Shown here one piece after another: positions 59,966 through 64,000 of a stretch of DNA of 64,000 bases. The stretch covers positions 62,001-126,000 of the forward strand of contig CAJJDN010000112.1 of the NCBI GenBank assembly GCA_905182985.1, given 5' to 3'. Position 1 is the first letter of the stretch. Every line of letters starts with the position of its first letter. Both the position numbers and the translations under genes were made by a program. The stretch is from Paramecium sonneborni (lineage: Eukaryota > Ciliophora > Oligohymenophorea > Peniculida > Parameciidae). The notes beneath the pieces are model-generated. The model saw only the letters and a program-made list of their open reading frames with translations, had not been told where the DNA came from and made no database searches.

Positions 59966-61581
59966 ATGGGTGTTTGTCAATCTAAATCTATAAATTCTAA
60001 GAAAATAAATACTTAGACTTCCTAAACTCATATTAGAATTAAAACTGAAGTTACAGAAATGTCTCAAAAAATGCCTAGAAGACATCTTAACCTATAAATC
60101 GATTAAACCAAAAACAATGAGAATAAGACATCTCCTCTTTCTGAAGGAGTAATTCTCACTTAGAGAACAAAAAAAAGAATTACTTTGAAGAAATATGGTT
60201 CAAATAATTACACTGCCACTACTTGCAGTTCAAATCATATTCTATTACCTGGATGTGCATTCAAAAAATATTCACTGATTAGAAAAAAACAAGGAAATCA
60301 TGTAAATATTTCATAAAATACATAGTCTATATCAATAATTTCAAACAATAAGACAGGAAAAATTATGTAATTAGAGACTTTTAGAAAGGATGATCCTGAT
60401 AGTGTCAATTACATAGAATGGCTTATGAAGAATAAAATTGTATTATTAATTTTTATTGTTAGGACCACCCTAACATTATAAGAGTATCAGAAATCTTTTA
60501 AGATCACAAATATTTTTAAGTTGTTTCGGATCACTTTGAAGAGAATGATTTATCAGAATTAATTGCTGATGGAACAAAACTATCTAAACCTGAAGTATCT
60601 TAGGTTTTAAATCAAATGATGTAAGCAATTCATTATTTGCACCAACAATAACTTTTCCATGGAGCTATTACGATTAATTCATTTTCATATTAAAAGAAAT
60701 CTGATGGAATAATTGTGAAATTATCAAATTTAAAAGGAATAGTAATAAAATTAGAAGATGATTTGGAAGTAATTAAGTACACATCTCCAGAGTGTATTTA
60801 TAATCCAAAATAAGATGTAGCTAGAGATGTATGGGCTATTGCATTAATTGGATTGACATTAAGAAAAGGTGGTCTTCCTTATGAGTTACCAAAATAATTA
60901 ACAAAAGAAAAATTAAGAATTTTAGTTAAGAATCAGGTTTTTAAATTTGAAAACAAAAAGGATGAAATATTTAAAGAATTTCTTTCTCATTCTTTAAATT
61001 CGAATCCAATTTAAAGGGCTAATTTAGAAGAATTGTTAAGTTTAGCTTTTATAACTAAATATTAATAAAAACATAAATCTGAATAAGAAATCTTGCTTAG
61101 TAATATCTTAGAGGCAAAACCATGTTGTTTGCTACAATAACTAATTATAGTTTTCTTTGTATAAGAGTTTAATTGGGAAGAGTACTTGCAGATTCAAAAA
61201 TTATTTTTAGAAGGAGATATGAATATGGATGGATTAATGAGTAAAACAGAATTAATCTAATTATTTTAAAAATATCTAAATATTTATAATATTGAAGAAA
61301 AAATAGATTAATTATTTAAAGATTTTGAATTAGAAGATGAGATTAATTCAAATTTATTTTTAGCTCTAACAACATCAAGAAAAGATGTACTGACAGTGTC
61401 TAATACTGAAATTTGTTTCGAGATATTATCTCTTAATAGTTCAGAAATCACCCTTAAAGGTTTAAAAAAATACTTAAATGCTGATATTGAAGATATTAAA
61501 GTAGAGTTTTCTCGTCTAACAGATGATTCAAATTCAGTATTATTTGTATAATATTTTAGTTAAATTATATATAGTTCGTGA
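59966..61581 (+). CDS. Myristoylation-type pseudokinase with EF-hand 2, 522 aa
   Basis: Introns 60302-60325 (24 nt) and 60440-60462 (23 nt), TAG, at the same codon positions as in the flanking paralogues; TGA 61579-61581. The start is MGVCQSKS (Gly2, Cys4). The catalytic loop reads HGAITINSF in place of HRD...N, DFG reads SNL and the N-lobe Lys reads IMQL. SPE and DVWAIAL persist. One EF-hand loop (DMNMDGLMSKTE) follows a conserved FNWEEYLQIQKLF linker, then further EF-like helices without good loops. Divergence from copy 1 is considerable, so the family is not newly duplicated. Confidence 0.88.
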
Positions 61582-61865
61582 AAATCTTAGAATTGATGAT
61601 CTGATTTGTTTTAATCTAATTATTTAGATATAGATCTAATCTTATAAAAAAATTAAATTAATTTTTTAACATACTAAATATATAAAACTTTTTTTTAATT
61701 ATAAATTATTTATATATTTTTAGAACAAATAAACGTTTTTCTCAGCTATAAATAATTTATATCTAATGCACTTATATGTAGCTTCAAAGAGATTTCTTGA
61801 TTTGATAGATATACTTCAATATAAAATCTGTGTGTTTTAATAATTAATAGTAATATTATTAAATA

Positions 61866-63533
61866 ATGGGAGTTTGCCAGGCGAAAAAGTAAAATTAAAA
61901 ACAAATCTCATAACAAAGAGTACAAATAGAATCAAAATGTAAAACTGAGACAATAGGATTATAAGACGTAGTAGTATTAAGAAGATCAAACATTTCTCCA
62001 TAAGAAAAGAAACTTTTTGGTGAATCAATTTTTTCTCCAAATACAGAAGGAAATATGGTTACTTCTCGATAAAGGAATCCAATATCAGTTTAAAAAATTT
62101 AAAGCAACATATCTGGATTACATACATGCACAGCAAGTCCTCTTTTAGAAACAACTAGTGCTTCTAAGAAATATACATTAATTGGTCAGCATTCCTCCAA
62201 CTATGTAGAATAAATTCTTATATTTTAAGCAAATATCAATTTTACAAAGTAATAAGACAGGTAAATTGGTCCAAATGGAAAATATTCATAAATAAAATCC
62301 GAATCATGAGAAATATATTGCTTGGTTATAAAAAGTTACTTTAGTAATCAATATAATATTTATATTATTTAGGATCATCCAAATATCCTAAGGATTATAG
62401 AAATATATTAGGACAGAATAAATTATCAAGTAGTTTCAGAACATTTTAATGGAAATTCTTTATCAGATTTGATAATCGGATAGGCTAAAGTTCCAAAAAG
62501 TTTGGTATCTTAAATTTATGAATAAATGATATCAACAATGTAATATCTACATTCTAAAAATATTCTTCATGGAAATTTAAATCTCAAATCATTTGAATAT
62601 ATTTTATCAAATAATGGAGGGGTGATAGTAAAGTTAGTAAATTTAAAAGGAATCATCATAAAAGAAGAAGATAATTTGGAAATCATTAAATTTTTACCTC
62701 CTGAATGTTTATATCATTAAAATGTATTTACTAAAGAAAGAGATATATGGATGGTAGGATTGATAGGTTACACTTTAAAAAAAGGCAAATTACCTTATGA
62801 TATCTCTTAAAATGCTACAACATTATTTTTGATTACAACTATTAAAGATCATAAATTTAATTTTTAAAAAAAAAAGGATTAGAATTTTAAGAGTTTTTTA
62901 GAAGCTACTTTAGCCAAAGATCCTCGACATCGTGTAGATTTTGAAACTCTATTAAAACATTAATTTATAAAAAATCATCAAATTAAGAAAATGACATAAC
63001 AAGAAATTTTACTTACTAACTTTATTAAAAATAAACCTTGTTGCATAATTTAATAACTGTTATTAGGATATTTTGGATAAGAATTTAATTGGGAAGAATA
63101 TATAGCAACATAAAAATTATTTTCAGAAGGAGATACTAACATGAATGGATTATTAAGTAAATAAGAACTTATTAAACTTTTTTCTATTTATAAAAAAACT
63201 AATGATATAGAGATAAAAATAAATGAAATATTTTAATAATTAGAAGTAGATATTTAAAATGGAGGATTAGATTCTAATTAATTTATGTCATTAGCATTAA
63301 CTCGATCCACTTTATTAACCCAATAAAATATTGAAACATGCTTTTAGATCTTTTCTAATAATAAATAAGAGATATAATTAAAAGGACTTAAAAGACATTT
63401 ATAATGTGAAACTGCTGATATTAAATCTGAATTTTCTCAAATCACTGATGACTTAAATACAGTATAATTTATTATTAAATTTTAGTTAAATTGGTAATAA
63501 TTTGAATCAATTATGAAATTATTGCTAGAATGA
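61866..63533 (+). CDS. Myristoylation-type pseudokinase with EF-hand 3, 537 aa
   Basis: Introns 62205-62229 (25 nt, AAG) and 62344-62372 (29 nt, TAG) occupy the same codon positions as in copies 1 and 2, which validates the AAG acceptor; TGA 63531-63533. The start is MGVCQAKK. The catalytic loop reads HGNLNLKSF, DFG reads VNL, the N-lobe Lys reads LVQM, and APE reads PPE. The EF loop reads DTNMNGLLSKQE, still plausible for calcium. Same FNWEEY linker. The loss of three catalytic residues in all three copies argues for a conserved non-enzymatic role. Confidence 0.88.
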
Positions 63534-63711
63534 AAGTGATAATCTAATATATAATTTTTCTTAATTCATCTAAATATTCTCATAAAATATATTTTTTTAA
63601 ATTTTCTTTGTTTTATAATCTTTATTTTGTATGATAAAATAAAATGAGAAATTCATATAATTTATATATTGAGAAAGAAGGAGAAAATTAATTTATAATT
63701 AAAATTTTTTA

Positions 63712-64000
63712 ATGGAAATAAATAGAAATGATGTGATAAAGTTAATATTATAATTTTTGCAGGAAAATGGATTTAGAAAATCTCAAGAAGAATTATAAAA
63801 GGAAAGTGGGATTTGTTTAAATTTAGTTGACTCGAAATAAAATCTTAAAAAAGATATAATAGATGGTATGTAATTTGAATGATTTAGGAAAATGGGATTA
63901 GATATTGAATTAAATAAAGCTATTTAATTTTTAAAGTGATACATTATTGGATTTATATGAATTAATAGTATAAGAGTTAGTTGAAGTAAATGAGACATAA
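63712..64000 (+). CDS. SMU1: SMU1-like splicing factor, N-terminal part (runs off window)
   Basis: ATG 63712; intron 63866-63887 (22 nt, TAG); the frame is open to the end of the window. The first 89 residues match the LisH-CTLH opening of SMU1: DVIKLILQFLQENGFRKSQE (LisH), CLNLVDS, then DIIDGKWDQILNQI and LYELIVQELVEV (CTLH). SMU1 pairs with RED in the B spliceosomal complex and normally carries a C-terminal WD40 propeller, expected beyond 64000. Confidence 0.88.

Noticed and set aside
1..64000. TGA read as an amino acid
   Set aside because: TGA falls at the expected ends of eS25, RidA, YKT6, thioredoxin and cytochrome b5, so it is the stop.

Overview
The window is macronuclear-type DNA from a ciliate, most likely a Paramecium or close relative. 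Long reading frames appear only when TAA and TAG are read as Gln and TGA as the sole stop. Genes are separated by a few tens to hundreds of bases, and frames are joined by tiny introns of 20 to 34 nt that start with GTA. The DNA is very AT-rich. I placed 46 introns by frame restoration and, where possible, paralogue or family comparison. Of these, 34 end in TAG, 8 in AAG, 3 in CAG and 1 in GAG.

Layout. 1-1400: an EF-hand gene and a small helical gene. 1758-18443: a duplicated and inverted region. Its left arm carries a decayed RING-like gene, two coiled-coil paralogues and tRNA-Lys(CTT). Its right arm carries an intact RING-like gene, one coiled-coil paralogue and the same tRNA, in opposite orientation. 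Between the arms lie a frameshifted pseudogene, a 1065-residue helical protein and cytochrome b5. Two stretches there are exact direct duplicates abutting N characters (10536; 14151-14159) and look like unmerged contig ends rather than biology. 18.5-32.7 kb: START-domain protein, single-repeat Myb protein, two convergent HSF-type genes, tRNA-Thr(CGT), an MDR oxidoreductase, a myristoylation-type RING-like protein, a membrane protein, tRNA-Arg(TCT) and an APMAP-like propeller. 32.7-44.3 kb: TIM50-like, coiled-coil and disordered proteins, a MATE transporter, RRP7-like, CCCH finger, RecQ4-type helicase and a second membrane protein. 44.3-49 kb: a ruined class III nucleotide cyclase gene and a 281-bp tandem repeat derived from the 3' end of the neighbouring gene. 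50-57 kb: eS25, RidA, Cache-domain sensor, spartin/senescence protein, YKT6, thioredoxin and AMPK-gamma. 57-64 kb: a broken gene, three tandem pseudokinase/EF-hand genes and the start of SMU1.

The genes are mostly unrelated housekeeping and signalling genes on both strands; there are no operons. The least ordinary features are the tandem family of N-myristoylation-type pseudokinases with an EF-hand, the inverted duplication with a mosaic coiled-coil gene, the satellite grown from a gene end, the recurrent AAG splice acceptors, and two divergent genes whose start codons are only 9 bp apart.
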